Below are positions 49,217 to 58,509 of a DNA stretch of 64,000 bases, in pieces. Under the pieces are notes generated by a model. That model did no database searches. It was not told the origin of the DNA and saw only the letters and a list, made by a program, of their open reading frames with translations. The stretch's first letter is position 1. Each line of letters starts with the position of its first letter. Made by a program: the position numbers and the translations under genes. Source of the stretch: CFX2 sp014338005 (GTDB taxonomy: Bacteria > Chloroflexota > Anaerolineae > Aggregatilineales > Phototrophicaceae); contig SZPE01000005.1 of NCBI GenBank assembly GCA_030263555.1, positions 29,959-93,958 of the forward strand, written 5' to 3'.

Positions 49217-50125
49217 ATGAAACTCGCTATGATCGGCCTCGGCAAAATGGGCGGGAACATGACCCGCCGCCTGCTGAAAGGCGGGCATCAGGTCGTTGTG
49301 TTCGATCCTCGACCCGAAGCGGTCGAAACGGCGGCGCGCCAGGGCGCGGCAGCCTCTGCCTCCATCGCCGAACTGGTCGGCAAGCTGGAAGCCCCGCGCG
49401 CCGTCTGGCTGATGGTGCCGGCAGGCGACATCACCGAAAACGCCGTCACCGAGGTCGCCGCTCATCTTGAACCCGGCGACGTGGTGATTGACGGCGGCAA
49501 CAGCAACTACAAGGACTCGATACGGCGCGGCGCGCTGCTTGAACAGCAGGGCATTCATTTTGTGGATGTCGGAACCAGCGGCGGCATCTGGGGGCTGACC
49601 GAAGGTTACAGCATGATGGTCGGCGGGACGGAAACCGCCGTGCGGCACATCCGCCCCGCCCTGGAAACGCTGGCCCCCGCGCCGGATCGCGGCTGGGGGC
49701 ATGTCGGACCGACCGGCTCCGGCCATTTTGTTAAGATGGTGCATAACGGCATCGAATACGGCCTGATGCAGGCTTATGCCGAAGGTTTTGAGATTTTGCG
49801 GGCTAAAGAAGATTTCGCGCTTGACGTTCACCAGATCGCGGAAATCTGGCGTTTTGGCAGTGTGGTGCGTTCCTGGCTGCTCGACCTGGCCGCCAACGCG
49901 CTGGCCGAAGACGCCGACCTGTCCGGCATCAAAGGCTGGGTGGCCGACTCTGGCGAGGGGCGCTGGACGGTATTCGAGGCCATTGACCAGGACGTGCCGG
50001 CGCCGGTTATCACCCTGTCGCTGATGATGCGTTTCGCCAGCCGCCAGCCGGACAGCTACGCGGCCAAACTGCTGGCGGCGCTCCGTAACCAGTTCGGCGG
50101 CCATGCCGTCAAGCGGGAAGATTAA
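49217..50125 (+). CDS. gnd: 6-Phosphogluconate dehydrogenase (short, GntZ-like)
   Basis: The enzyme oxidises and decarboxylates 6-phosphogluconate. The 302-residue product is the short type. The N-terminal dinucleotide motif is G-L-G-K-M-G-G-N-M, and the active-site stretch is H-F-V-K-M-V-H-N-G-I-E-Y. AGGAG lies upstream of the ATG. Cofactor preference (NAD or NADP) cannot be told by eye; short forms are often NAD-dependent. Confidence 0.93.
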   Translation: MKLAMIGLGKMGGNMTRRLLKGGHQVVVFDPRPEAVETAARQGAAASASIAELVGKLEAPRAVWLMVPAGDITENAVTEVAAHLEPGDVVIDGGNSNYKDSIRRGALLEQQGIHFVDVGTSGGIWGLTEGYSMMVGGTETAVRHIRPALETLAPAPDRGWGHVGPTGSGHFVKMVHNGIEYGLMQAYAEGFEILRAKEDFALDVHQIAEIWRFGSVVRSWLLDLAANALAEDADLSGIKGWVADSGEGRWTVFEAIDQDVPAPVITLSLMMRFASRQPDSYAAKLLAALRNQFGGHAVKRED

Positions 50126-50128
50126 CCC

Positions 50129-51583
50129 ATGAGCGAAATCCTGACCAGCGTGGTAATCTTCGGCGCATCCGGCGACCTGACCGGCCGCAAACTCATCCCG
50201 GCGCTGTACAACCTCTACCGCAAAGGACGCCTGCCAGACCCCTTCCAGATCGTGGGCGTGGCGCGCTCGGCGTACAGCCACGAGGCATTCCGGGAGCAGA
50301 TGCAGCAGGGAATCGTTTCATTTTCCGGCGAAACCTTCGACAACCAACTGTGGCGTGCGTTCGCCGAACGCCTGTGGTACATCCGCGCCGATGCCGCTGC
50401 GCCGGAAGGTATGGACGCCGTCCTGGAGTTTTTGAGCGCGCGGGAAAATCACACCGGAAACCGCCTGTATTATTTATCCGTCACGCCGACGCTGTACGTG
50501 CCGATCATCCAAAACCTGGGCGCGCACCGGATGGAGCGCGAAGACGAGGGCTGGTGCCGCATTATCATTGAAAAACCATTCGGCACAAGTCTCGACTCGG
50601 CACGCGAGTTGAATCATCTGGTGCATAAGGTTTTTGACGAGAGCCAGGTCTACCGGATTGACCATTACCTGGGCAAAGAAACGGCGCAGAACATCCTGTT
50701 TTTCCGCTTCGGCAACACCATTTTTGAGCCGCTCTGGAATCGAAACTACGTGGATCATGTGCAGATCACGGTGGCGGAAACGGTGGATGTGGAGCATCGC
50801 GCCGGATATTACGATCAGTCCGGCGTGCTGCGCGATATGTTCCAGAATCACCTGCTGCAGCTGCTGGCGCTGGTGGCGATGGAGCCGCCGTCATCATTCA
50901 ACGCGGCGGCGCTGCGTAACGAAAAAGTGAAAATTTTCAACGCTGTGCGCCCGGTTTTGATCGAGGATACGGTGCGGGCGCAGTACGAAGGCTACCGGCA
51001 GGCCGAAGGTGTGGCCGCCGATTCTAAAACGCCGACTTATGCGGCGATCAAACTTTTTATAGACAACTGGCGCTGGCAGGGCGTGCCGTTTTACCTGCGC
51101 TCCGGTAAAGCACTGGCGAAAAAAAGCAGCGAGATTCGGATACGTTTCCAGCGCCCCCCATTAATGATGTTCGACGCCGGCCATCCCCCCGATGAATCCT
51201 TCTCGCCCAACTGCCTGCATATCTGCATCCAGCCGGACGAAGGCATCAAACTGAGCTTTGAGGCCAAACTGCCGGATTCGGCCTCCGAAACCCGGTCGGT
51301 AGAAATGGCCTTCGATTACAGCACAGCCTTCTGGCAGTGCCAGATACCGGAAGCTTACGAACGTCTGCTGCTGGACGCGCTGCTTGGCGATGCATCCTTG
51401 TTTACCCGCAGCGACGAAATTGAAGCCATGTGGGGCATCATTGACCCGATTTTACAGGGGTGGAACACCCCCGCCGCGCCGCCGGTCGCCGGTTATCCGC
51501 GTGGGAGCTGGGGGCCGGCAGAGGCCGATGCCCTGCTGCATCGGGGCGGCCAGGCCTGGCATCTGCGGTGCGGCGGCCAATGA
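50129..51583 (+). CDS. zwf: Glucose-6-phosphate 1-dehydrogenase
   Basis: Zwf is the entry enzyme of the oxidative pentose phosphate pathway. The 484-residue product starts with F-G-A-S-G-D-L-T-G-R-K and contains the catalytic R-I-D-H-Y-L-G-K-E motif. The N-terminal NADP-binding and C-terminal dehydrogenase domains are complete. The TGA overlaps the ATG of pgl (ATGA). It begins 3 bases after gnd. Confidence 0.96.
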   Translation: MSEILTSVVIFGASGDLTGRKLIPALYNLYRKGRLPDPFQIVGVARSAYSHEAFREQMQQGIVSFSGETFDNQLWRAFAERLWYIRADAAAPEGMDAVLEFLSARENHTGNRLYYLSVTPTLYVPIIQNLGAHRMEREDEGWCRIIIEKPFGTSLDSARELNHLVHKVFDESQVYRIDHYLGKETAQNILFFRFGNTIFEPLWNRNYVDHVQITVAETVDVEHRAGYYDQSGVLRDMFQNHLLQLLALVAMEPPSSFNAAALRNEKVKIFNAVRPVLIEDTVRAQYEGYRQAEGVAADSKTPTYAAIKLFIDNWRWQGVPFYLRSGKALAKKSSEIRIRFQRPPLMMFDAGHPPDESFSPNCLHICIQPDEGIKLSFEAKLPDSASETRSVEMAFDYSTAFWQCQIPEAYERLLLDALLGDASLFTRSDEIEAMWGIIDPILQGWNTPAAPPVAGYPRGSWGPAEADALLHRGGQAWHLRCGGQ

Positions 51584-52308
51584 ACGAGCGCGCCGTCCGC
51601 ATTTTGCCGAACGCCGAAAATCTGGCGCAGGCAGGCTTGGAACAGGTCGTTCAGGCGGCCAAAACCGCCGTCGCGGCGCGCAGACATTTTTATTTCGCCC
51701 TGTCCGGCGGCTCAACGCCGCGTCTGCTCTACGAACGGCTGGCGAGCGAAACGGCCTTCGAGCGGGACTGGTGGCGGCACACCCATATCTTCTGGGGGGA
51801 CGAGCGCTGCCTTCCGCCCACGCACCCCGACAGCAACTACCATATGGCGCGCGCTGCCCTTCTCGACCATGTGCCTATCCCGCCCGAAAATATCCACCGG
51901 ATGGCCGGCGAACGCGAGCCGGAACAGGCAGCAGCCGATTACGAGGTTGAACTCGAACGGGCTTTCGGCGGCGCGCCGCGTTTTGACCTGATCCTGCTGG
52001 GCATGGGGCGCGACGGCCACACCGCCTCGCTGTTCCCACACACCCCGGCACTGCGCGAACGGACGCGCCGGGCTGTCGCTAACTTTTACGCGCCGGTTGA
52101 ACCACCCTGGCGCATCACGCTGACTCTGCCTGTCATCAACGCCGCCGGCGTGATTTTTCTTGTTTCCGGCGCGGACAAAGCGGAAACCCTGCGGCAGGTG
52201 CTGGAGGGCGAGTATAAGCCGGATGACCTGCCCGCCCAGCTTGTCCGGCCAGCCGGCGGCTCGCTCTGGTTGGTGGATACAGCCGCCGCACGGTTATTAG
52301 GCGCATAA
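51580..52308 (+). CDS. pgl: 6-Phosphogluconolactonase
   Basis: Pgl hydrolyses 6-phosphogluconolactone. The 242-residue product has A-L-S-G-G-S-T-P-R, F-W-G-D-E-R-C and G-M-G-R-D-G-H-T-A-S-L-F-P. The start at 51580 overlaps the zwf stop by 4 bases; a longer in-frame reading lies inside zwf. It is the last gene of the pentose phosphate operon. Confidence 0.95.
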   Translation: MNERAVRILPNAENLAQAGLEQVVQAAKTAVAARRHFYFALSGGSTPRLLYERLASETAFERDWWRHTHIFWGDERCLPPTHPDSNYHMARAALLDHVPIPPENIHRMAGEREPEQAAADYEVELERAFGGAPRFDLILLGMGRDGHTASLFPHTPALRERTRRAVANFYAPVEPPWRITLTLPVINAAGVIFLVSGADKAETLRQVLEGEYKPDDLPAQLVRPAGGSLWLVDTAAARLLGA

Positions 52309-52344
52309 CCGCTGCATTTTTCGTTCTTGCCCGGCGACAGCCTG

Positions 52345-52373
52345 TTGACAGAGAAAAACTTTAGCGATATGCT
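52345..52373 (+). promoter_or_regulatory. Promoter of the lacI-type gene
   Basis: A perfect TTGACA (52345-52350), a 17-base spacer and TATGCT (52368-52373) predict a start near 52380. Confidence 0.7.
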
Positions 52374-52383
52374 TACGGTATAG

Positions 52384-52399
52384 AGTTAAGCGTTTAACT
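52384..52399. promoter_or_regulatory. LacI-type operator
   Basis: A 16-base palindrome AGTTAAGC|GTTTAACT (one mismatch) with the central CG typical of LacI-family operators lies just after the predicted transcription start and before the regulator gene, a position for autorepression. Confidence 0.65.
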
Positions 52400-52415
52400 A
52401 TTGCTTGTTTTAAAG

Positions 52416-53429
52416 ATGCCAACACTCGAAGATGTCGCCCGCAGAGCCGGGGTATCCACCGCAACCGTATCGAAAGTGCTTTCTAACACGCCTTATTTCA
52501 CGGAAGCGACCCGAAATAAGGTGCTGCTGGCCGTCAAAGAAATCGGGTACGTGCCAAATCTGGCCGCCCGCGCCCTTTCATCCGGCAAAACGCAGATCAT
52601 CGCTGTCGTATTCCCTTATGTATACGACGCTATCTTCGCCGACCCGCGTATTTTGTGCGTACTGGAAGGCATTGACGCCGAATGCAACCTGCGCGGTTAC
52701 AACCTGCTCATCAGCACGCCGCGTTTGATCGAAGGCAGCGTGGATGAAAACTACCTCCAGCTTATCCAGAGCGGTTATCTGGACGGGGTGATCGCGTTAA
52801 ACCATGTCCCATTCGCTTCCGTTCTGGACCCCGTGATAAAAAAAGGCCTTCCCGCCGTCAGCATCGGCGGCCCTCCCTCCGCCTATTCGGTCAGCAGCGA
52901 CCACCATGCCGGCGGCGTCCTCATCATGGAACACCTGCTGGAACTCGGCCACCGGCGTATCGGCATCATCACCGTGCCGGACAGCATCAACACCGGCACC
53001 GAGCAGCTTTTACAGGGCATCCAGGACGCTGCTCAGGCGGGCGGGCTGGATTTCAACAGCCTGCCGAAAGCCGTTGGCGATTATTCCACCGCCAGCGGGA
53101 CGGACTGCGCGGCACAGCTTTTGCGGCAGCACCCTGACCTGACCGCCCTGCTGTGCCTGAACGACCGGATGGCGATGGGGGCGCTGCAAGAAGCGCACCG
53201 GCTTGGTCTGCGCGTGCCGGAACAGCTTACGATCACCGGCTATGATGACATCCCGGCAGCGGCGACCACCGTTCCGCCGCTCACTACGATCAACCAGCGA
53301 TCTCTTACCACCGGCTACGAAGCCTCGCGGATGCTGTTCGAGCTGCTCAACGGCCAGAAACCAGAGTCAAAAATCATCCCGGTCGAACTAGTCGTTCGCG
53401 GCTCATCAGCACCGCCGGCGCGCCGGTAA
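52416..53429 (+). CDS. LacI-family transcriptional regulator
   Basis: A 337-residue DNA-binding repressor. The N-terminal helix-turn-helix is T-L-E-D-V-A-R-R-A-G-V-S-T-A-T-V-S-K-V-L-S, followed by the hinge helix A-A-R-A-L-S-S-G-K-T, and then a periplasmic-binding-like effector domain. It precedes the sugar ABC importer genes on the same strand and probably controls them. The ATG at 52416 fits the family N-terminus; a TTG at 52401 would add five residues. Confidence 0.93.
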   Translation: MPTLEDVARRAGVSTATVSKVLSNTPYFTEATRNKVLLAVKEIGYVPNLAARALSSGKTQIIAVVFPYVYDAIFADPRILCVLEGIDAECNLRGYNLLISTPRLIEGSVDENYLQLIQSGYLDGVIALNHVPFASVLDPVIKKGLPAVSIGGPPSAYSVSSDHHAGGVLIMEHLLELGHRRIGIITVPDSINTGTEQLLQGIQDAAQAGGLDFNSLPKAVGDYSTASGTDCAAQLLRQHPDLTALLCLNDRMAMGALQEAHRLGLRVPEQLTITGYDDIPAAATTVPPLTTINQRSLTTGYEASRMLFELLNGQKPESKIIPVELVVRGSSAPPARR

Positions 53430-53524
53430 AGAGAACAGGAAAGGAGGCACACCGGCATTAAGAACGGTCTTTTCCAAAGTCAAAAATAGACTAAAGATTG
53501 GTAGAGCTTTGAAGGAGAGATAAT

Positions 53525-54787
53525 ATGTCCCGCAACAAATGGTTTATCGCCGTTCTGCTCATCAGCATCGCCCTGCTGTCGGTGGCGTCGGTGCTGGCGC
53601 AGGACAACAGCGTGGCGTTCAATTCGTACTCCAGCGACCCCGTGCCGCGTGCTTTCGAGGAAAGCATGGTAGCCGCCTGGAACGAAGCCCACCCGGATAT
53701 GCCGGTACAGCATTCCATCATCAATCATGAGGACTTCAAACAGGCCATCCGCGCTTACCTGATTGCCGAACCGGCGCCGGACGTGTTGACGTGGTTCGCG
53801 GGCAACCGCGCGCGCTTCTTCATTGACCGGGGTCTGATTATGGACATCTCCGATATGTGGGAAGCCGAAGGTTTTGACGAGGCTTACGCCCCCGGCTTTA
53901 ACGCCCTGGCGACCGTTGGCGAAGGCAAGTACTTCCTGCCCACGTCCTACTACTGGTGGGCGATTTACTACCGTCCGTCGCTGTTCGAGAAAGCCGGCAT
54001 TGAAGGCGAGCCGGAAACCTTTGACCAACTGCTGGATGCCTGCGACAAACTGAACGCTGTTGGCATCACCCCCTTCACCATCGGCGCGCGTTTCCGCTGG
54101 CCGGCAGCCGCCTGGTTCGATTATCTGAACATGCGTACCAACGGGCCGGAATTCCACGTTGACCTGATGCTGCTGAAGGAAAGTTATCTCGATGAACGCC
54201 TGCAGGCGACCTTCGCCAACTGGCAGAAGTTGATTGACCGCAAGTGTTTCGTCGAGTCCCCGGCGGCGCTCGACTGGCAGGAAGCCGTGGACGATATGGT
54301 GCAGGAACGCGCCGCGATGTACCTGATGGGCGGGTTCATCGTGGACTCCTACCCGGACGAGATGGAAGACGACCTCGACTTCTTCCGCTTCCCGATCATT
54401 GACCCGGCCATCCCGGTAGGCGAAGATGCGCCAACGGACGGTTATTTCATCGCCGCCCAGGCGCGCAACCCGGAAGGCGCAAAGGCTTTCCTGGCTTATC
54501 TGGGGTCGAAGGAATACCAGCAGGCCGCCTTTGAGCAGATGGGCCGGCTGCCCACCCGCACCGACGTAGACATCTCCGGGGCTACGCCGCCTGTACAGAA
54601 GGGTATCCAGCTCATTCAGAGCGCCGACTATATCGCTCAGTTCTTCGACCGTGACACCACCCCGCCGATGGCGGAAGTGGGCATGGATGGCTTCATGCGC
54701 TTCTGGGACAACCCGGCTGACATCAACGCCATTCTGCAAGACATGGAAAACGAACGCCTGCGTATCCTCGAAGAGGAAAGCGAATAG
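53525..54787 (+). CDS. Sugar ABC transporter substrate-binding protein (SBP family 1)
   Basis: This is the binding protein of a carbohydrate importer, 420 residues. The signal peptide (about 1-25) ends with V-L-A-Q. It has the family 1 pattern: F-N-S-Y-S-S-D-P near the start, P-A-P-D-V-L-T-W, S-Y-Y-W-W-A-I-Y-Y. AAGGAGAG is the ribosome site. There is no Cys lipobox. A GC-rich hairpin separates it from the first permease. The likely substrate is a plant- or host-derived oligosaccharide, given the GH2 gene nearby, but this is inferred. Confidence 0.9.
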   Translation: MSRNKWFIAVLLISIALLSVASVLAQDNSVAFNSYSSDPVPRAFEESMVAAWNEAHPDMPVQHSIINHEDFKQAIRAYLIAEPAPDVLTWFAGNRARFFIDRGLIMDISDMWEAEGFDEAYAPGFNALATVGEGKYFLPTSYYWWAIYYRPSLFEKAGIEGEPETFDQLLDACDKLNAVGITPFTIGARFRWPAAAWFDYLNMRTNGPEFHVDLMLLKESYLDERLQATFANWQKLIDRKCFVESPAALDWQEAVDDMVQERAAMYLMGGFIVDSYPDEMEDDLDFFRFPIIDPAIPVGEDAPTDGYFIAAQARNPEGAKAFLAYLGSKEYQQAAFEQMGRLPTRTDVDISGATPPVQKGIQLIQSADYIAQFFDRDTTPPMAEVGMDGFMRFWDNPADINAILQDMENERLRILEEESE

Positions 54788-54804
54788 TTGTTGTCGTTAG
54801 CGTG

Positions 54805-54828
54805 CGGGGCGGCGGCAGCGCCGCCCCG
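54805..54828. repeat. Intercistronic hairpin after the sugar-binding gene
   Basis: A perfect 10-bp stem (CGGGGCGGCG/CGCCGCCCCG) with a 4-base loop, followed by TCTTGTTG. It is analogous to the hairpin after the peptide-binding gene. Confidence 0.6.
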
Positions 54829-54883
54829 TCTTGTTGTCACCGATATGTCAGTCCGCTCCATAGAGGCCTGAGGAGCAAGGATT

Positions 54884-55789
54884 ATGGCCGCAGCTTTACA
54901 GATAAAAAAGCCGGTGGTGCGCCGCCGTATAAACTGGACACCTTATCTCTTTTTGCTGGCGCCGCTCGCGCTTTATTTCGTCTGGATCATCGCGCCAACC
55001 TTTTACACCATTTACTTAAGTTTGACCAACTGGAACGGCGTTGATCCGGTTCCCGGCTTCGTCGGCCTGCAAAATTTCGAGCGGTTGTTCACCAAAGACC
55101 GCACCTTCTCCGAGGCGCTCCTTAACAACGTGCGGTGGCTGGTTGTTTTTATCACCATCCCCACCACGCTTGGCCTGGGGCTGGCGATGATCTTCAATAA
55201 CGAAATGCGCGGCGGGCGATGGTACAAAATCAGCTTTTATTCACCCCTGGTGATGTCTCTGCCGGTGATCGGCCTGATCTGGGGCTGGGTTTACCATCCC
55301 CGCGCCGGCCTGCTCAACGGCTTTTTGCAGGCCATCGGCGTCAGCAGCCCGCCCGGCTGGCTGGGCGACCGCGAGCTGGCGATCTGGGCGGTCATCATCG
55401 CGGCGGTCTGGCGGCAGGTCGGTTATGTGATGGTGCTGTATCTGGCCGGGCTGAAGAATATTGACCCCAGCTTTGTGGATGCCGCGCGCGTGGATGGCGC
55501 GAACCGATGGCAGTTGTTCCGGCATGTTGTTCTGCCCCTGCTGGCCCCGGTCACAACCATCATCGTCGTCATCTCGATCATCGATTCGCTGCGGGCTTTT
55601 GATCTGGTTTCGATCATGACGCGCGGCGCGCAGAACACGCAGGTTCTGGCGAATTTTATGTATATCGAAGCCTTCAATAACTACCGCATGGGTTACGGCG
55701 CGGCTATCGCCGTTGTCCTGTTTGCCATCAGCCTGGTTTTCATCGGCTTTTACCTGTCCCGCGTCATCCGCGACGAATTGGAATACTAG
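54884..55789 (+). CDS. Sugar ABC transporter permease (MalF/UgpA-like)
   Basis: The 301-residue product has six membrane segments. The EAA motif is A-A-R-V-D-G-A-N-R-W-Q-L-F-R-H-V-V-L-P. Typical of the carbohydrate type 1 family: the first helix Y-L-F-L-L-A-P-L-A-L-Y-F-V-W. GAGG lies before the ATG. It is coupled with the next permease (9-base gap). The ATPase subunit is not encoded nearby. Confidence 0.93.
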   Translation: MAAALQIKKPVVRRRINWTPYLFLLAPLALYFVWIIAPTFYTIYLSLTNWNGVDPVPGFVGLQNFERLFTKDRTFSEALLNNVRWLVVFITIPTTLGLGLAMIFNNEMRGGRWYKISFYSPLVMSLPVIGLIWGWVYHPRAGLLNGFLQAIGVSSPPGWLGDRELAIWAVIIAAVWRQVGYVMVLYLAGLKNIDPSFVDAARVDGANRWQLFRHVVLPLLAPVTTIIVVISIIDSLRAFDLVSIMTRGAQNTQVLANFMYIEAFNNYRMGYGAAIAVVLFAISLVFIGFYLSRVIRDELEY

Positions 55790-55798
55790 GAGGGTGAC

Positions 55799-56686
55799 AT
55801 GACGACCGTAGCCAAAACCACCACCCCGCCCGGAACCCGAACGGCTGCCCCCGCAGCCGGAACGGGGCAGATGTGGGGGCGTGCCGGACTCTACGTGTTT
55901 TTGACGGTGCTGACGATTATCTGGCTGCTGCCAGTGATCGCCGCCTTCATCACGTCTTTCCGCACGATGGACGAGATCAGCATTAATGGTTTCTGGAGCG
56001 TGCCTCAGCAGTTTACGCTGTCGAATTTTAACGAGGCCTGGAATCAGGCGCGTGTGTCCCGTTACCTGGGCAACAGCTTCATCATTACCATCCCGGCGCT
56101 GATCGGGATGCTGTTCCTCTCGTCGCTGTCGGCCTATGCCCTGGCGCGTTATAAATTTAAGCTCAACCTGCCCATCTACTTCATGTTCGTGGCCGGTACG
56201 ATGCTGCCGTTCCAGATTTTACTGCTGCCGGTTTTCCGGCTGACCAACGCGCTCAACCTCTACAACACACATCTGGCGCTGATTATCATCCACACGGCCT
56301 TCCAGATGGGTTTTTGCACCTTCGTGCTGCGGAACTTCATGCGAACCGTCCCCGGCGAAATCTTCGACGCGGCACGGGTGGACGGCGCAAGCGAATTTCG
56401 CATGTTCTGGCAGATCATGATTCCGTTGAGCCTGCCGGCGATGGCAGCCCTGGCAACGCTGGAATTTACGTGGGTGTTTAACGATTATCTGTGGGCGATC
56501 ATTCTGCTTCAGGACGATACGCTCAAGCCGGTGACGGCGGGTTTAGCCACGCTGCGCGGCCAGTTTAATACCAACTGGCCGGTCATTACCGCCGGGGCGC
56601 TCATCGCCACGCTGCCCACACTGATCGTATTCATCTTCTTGCAGCGGTATTTCATTCAGGGCCTCACTCTGGGGTCGGGGAAATAA
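55799..56686 (+). CDS. Sugar ABC transporter permease (MalG/UgpE-like)
   Basis: The 295-residue partner permease has an N-terminal cytoplasmic tail rich in Thr, Pro and Ala (about 1-28). Its EAA motif is D-A-A-R-V-D-G-A-S-E-F-R-M-F-W-Q-I-M-I-P-L. AGGAGG lies before the ATG. A hairpin follows the stop codon. Confidence 0.93.
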   Translation: MTTVAKTTTPPGTRTAAPAAGTGQMWGRAGLYVFLTVLTIIWLLPVIAAFITSFRTMDEISINGFWSVPQQFTLSNFNEAWNQARVSRYLGNSFIITIPALIGMLFLSSLSAYALARYKFKLNLPIYFMFVAGTMLPFQILLLPVFRLTNALNLYNTHLALIIIHTAFQMGFCTFVLRNFMRTVPGEIFDAARVDGASEFRMFWQIMIPLSLPAMAALATLEFTWVFNDYLWAIILLQDDTLKPVTAGLATLRGQFNTNWPVITAGALIATLPTLIVFIFLQRYFIQGLTLGSGK

Positions 56687-56690
56687 ACCA

Positions 56691-56711
56691 GGGCGCGGGT
56701 GTACCGCGCCC
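56691..56711. repeat. Hairpin between convergent permease and glpD genes
   Basis: A perfect 8-bp stem GGGCGCGG/CCGCGCCC with a 5-base loop. There is no clear T-run, so it is a weak terminator at best. Confidence 0.45.
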
Positions 56712-56734
56712 CATATCCTTTCGCCTGCGGCGGG

Positions 56735-58453
56735 TTAAACCTTCGCCGCCAGAGAATCGAACCGCCCGGCGGGAACGCGGTGGTTTTCCACCAGCAGGTC
56801 GGCCACGCGGCGGATTTCATCCTGTGTGTATTCCGCAGACCAGCCCAGGACTTCGGCGGCGATGGCGGCCAGTTCTTCCAGCAAAGCGCCGTTCACATCA
56901 CCGAGCATTGCCAGCGCCGAACGCCGCAGGATGATATCATCCAGGCGCGCCACCCTCTCGCGCTCGACCAGAAAACGAATTTCCCGGCGGCTGTAATCCG
57001 GCTGATGGCGCAGCGGCGCATCCTCATGGGCGGTCATAAAAACGGCGATTTCTTCGGCCCGCGTGCCATAGCGGTCGAACAAAACCCGCAGCCTTTCCAG
57101 GGGCAGGCCGGTTTTGGCCTTCAGGCTTTCCAGCCAGGCCGACTGCTCGGCTGCTGATGTGGGATAATTTTTGCCGCCGCCGATGGGCATTGCATCCGTG
57201 CTGAGTTTGCGCGACATGCCCAGCCGCTCGAATAGTTTATCGGCGGTCTGTTCAGCAAAGGCGCGGAAGGTCGTCCACTTGCCCCCCACCAGCGCATAAA
57301 CCGGGAAGCTGATTCCGCCGCCGGCTTCGATCACGCGGATGCTGTGATCGCGGCTGATCGCGCCGGTGCGCGAAGCGTGGCTGCTGGGCAGCGGACGCAC
57401 GCCGGTAAAGGCGAAAACGATGTGCGAGTGATCTGCTTTTATAGTCGGGAAAACGACATTGACCAGTTCAAGAATATAAGTCACTTCGTCGTCCGTACAG
57501 CGCGCCAGGTCGGGGTCATCCACCCGAATATCGGTCGTCCCGGCCAGCACCTTACCCAGATACGGGCAGATCAGGGTGATGCGCCCGTCTTTATTCTCAA
57601 AAAACAGTTCGTGGCCGTCCAGCGCGGCGTACAGTTCCGGGCAGTCGAGGATTAAATGTGAGCCTTTCGTGCCGCCGATAAAGCGCGTCTGCTGTTTCAT
57701 CGCCAGGTTGGTGAAGTCAATCCAGGGGCCGGCGGCGTTCACCACGATTTTCGGTTTCACCGCCAGCGTTTCACCGCTCAGTTCATCGCGCAGCGTGACC
57801 GTATCACCATCGGCGCTGTGCAAACTAACATAGTTGAGCGCGCGCGCCGTATTTGAAAGCGCCTCGGAGTCCAGTATCAGTTCGACGCACAGGCGCTCCG
57901 GGTACGGCATAAAACCATCGTAATAGGTGGCCGTAAAAAGCACCTTCGAGTCTAACGCAGGCCACTGTTCCAGCGCCTTCGCCCGTCCGGTAAAGCGGTG
58001 GGTGGGCATGGTGCGGTAAGGGCTGGCGAACCAGTCGTAAAGGATGAGGCCGATTTTGATGACCAGCGCGCCGCGTTCGCTCGGTTTATCGCGCAGCCGC
58101 AGGAACTTGAGCGGCGCGTTGAAGATACCGGACAGCCAGTGAAAAATCGGGATGGTTGTCGGCAGCGGTTTAACTGCGTGGGGCGCGTTCCGCAGCAGGC
58201 GGTTGCGTTCCACCAGGGCTTCGCGCACCAGCCGGAACTCGCCGTTTTCGAGATAGCGAATGCCGCCGTGCGCCATGTGGGATGACCCCGCACTTGCGCC
58301 GGAGCAAAAATCGCCCCTATCCACCATCAGTACATCCACGCCGTGTAAAGCCAGCTCGCGGAATACGCCGATGCCGTTAATGCCTGCCCCCACGATCAAC
58401 ACCGATACATCCGGGTTTTCCCGAAAGCGGTCAAAAACTTCTTGCCGGGACAT
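56735..58453 (-). CDS. glpD: Glycerol-3-phosphate dehydrogenase (FAD)
   Basis: GlpD oxidises glycerol-3-phosphate to dihydroxyacetone phosphate and delivers electrons to the quinone pool. The 572-residue product has the FAD motif V-G-A-G-I-N-G-I-G-V-F-R-E-L near the N-terminus and the family stretch S-A-G-S-S-H-M-A-H-G-G-I-R-Y-L-E. The C-terminal domain is of the aerobic GlpD type. It is the last gene of the glpK-pfkB-glpD group. Confidence 0.92.
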   Translation of the reverse strand: MSRQEVFDRFRENPDVSVLIVGAGINGIGVFRELALHGVDVLMVDRGDFCSGASAGSSHMAHGGIRYLENGEFRLVREALVERNRLLRNAPHAVKPLPTTIPIFHWLSGIFNAPLKFLRLRDKPSERGALVIKIGLILYDWFASPYRTMPTHRFTGRAKALEQWPALDSKVLFTATYYDGFMPYPERLCVELILDSEALSNTARALNYVSLHSADGDTVTLRDELSGETLAVKPKIVVNAAGPWIDFTNLAMKQQTRFIGGTKGSHLILDCPELYAALDGHELFFENKDGRITLICPYLGKVLAGTTDIRVDDPDLARCTDDEVTYILELVNVVFPTIKADHSHIVFAFTGVRPLPSSHASRTGAISRDHSIRVIEAGGGISFPVYALVGGKWTTFRAFAEQTADKLFERLGMSRKLSTDAMPIGGGKNYPTSAAEQSAWLESLKAKTGLPLERLRVLFDRYGTRAEEIAVFMTAHEDAPLRHQPDYSRREIRFLVERERVARLDDIILRRSALAMLGDVNGALLEELAAIAAEVLGWSAEYTQDEIRRVADLLVENHRVPAGRFDSLAAKV

Positions 58454-58477
58454 GATGAACCTTTCTCCATTGCTGCG

Positions 58478-58506
58478 GTAGGGGCAGGTTTGAAGCCTGC
58501 CTCTAC
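58478..58506. repeat. Intercistronic hairpin between the PfkB kinase and glpD genes
   Basis: The arms GTAGGGGCAGG and CCTGCCTCTAC pair over 11 positions (one G-T or mismatch) around a short loop. There is no T-run. Confidence 0.5.
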
Positions 58507-58509
58507 AAA

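Noticed and set aside
47789..50281. An 830-codon minus-strand ORF opposite ppgK-rpiA-gnd
   Set aside because: High-GC shadow. The plus strand holds recognised genes with motifs, and the antisense translation has no recognisable family or ribosome site.
51400..51583. Frameshift near the end of zwf because of an alternative overlapping frame
   Set aside because: The C-terminus is continuous to a TGA that overlaps the ATG of pgl, a normal coupled junction. The other frame lacks any motif before 51580.
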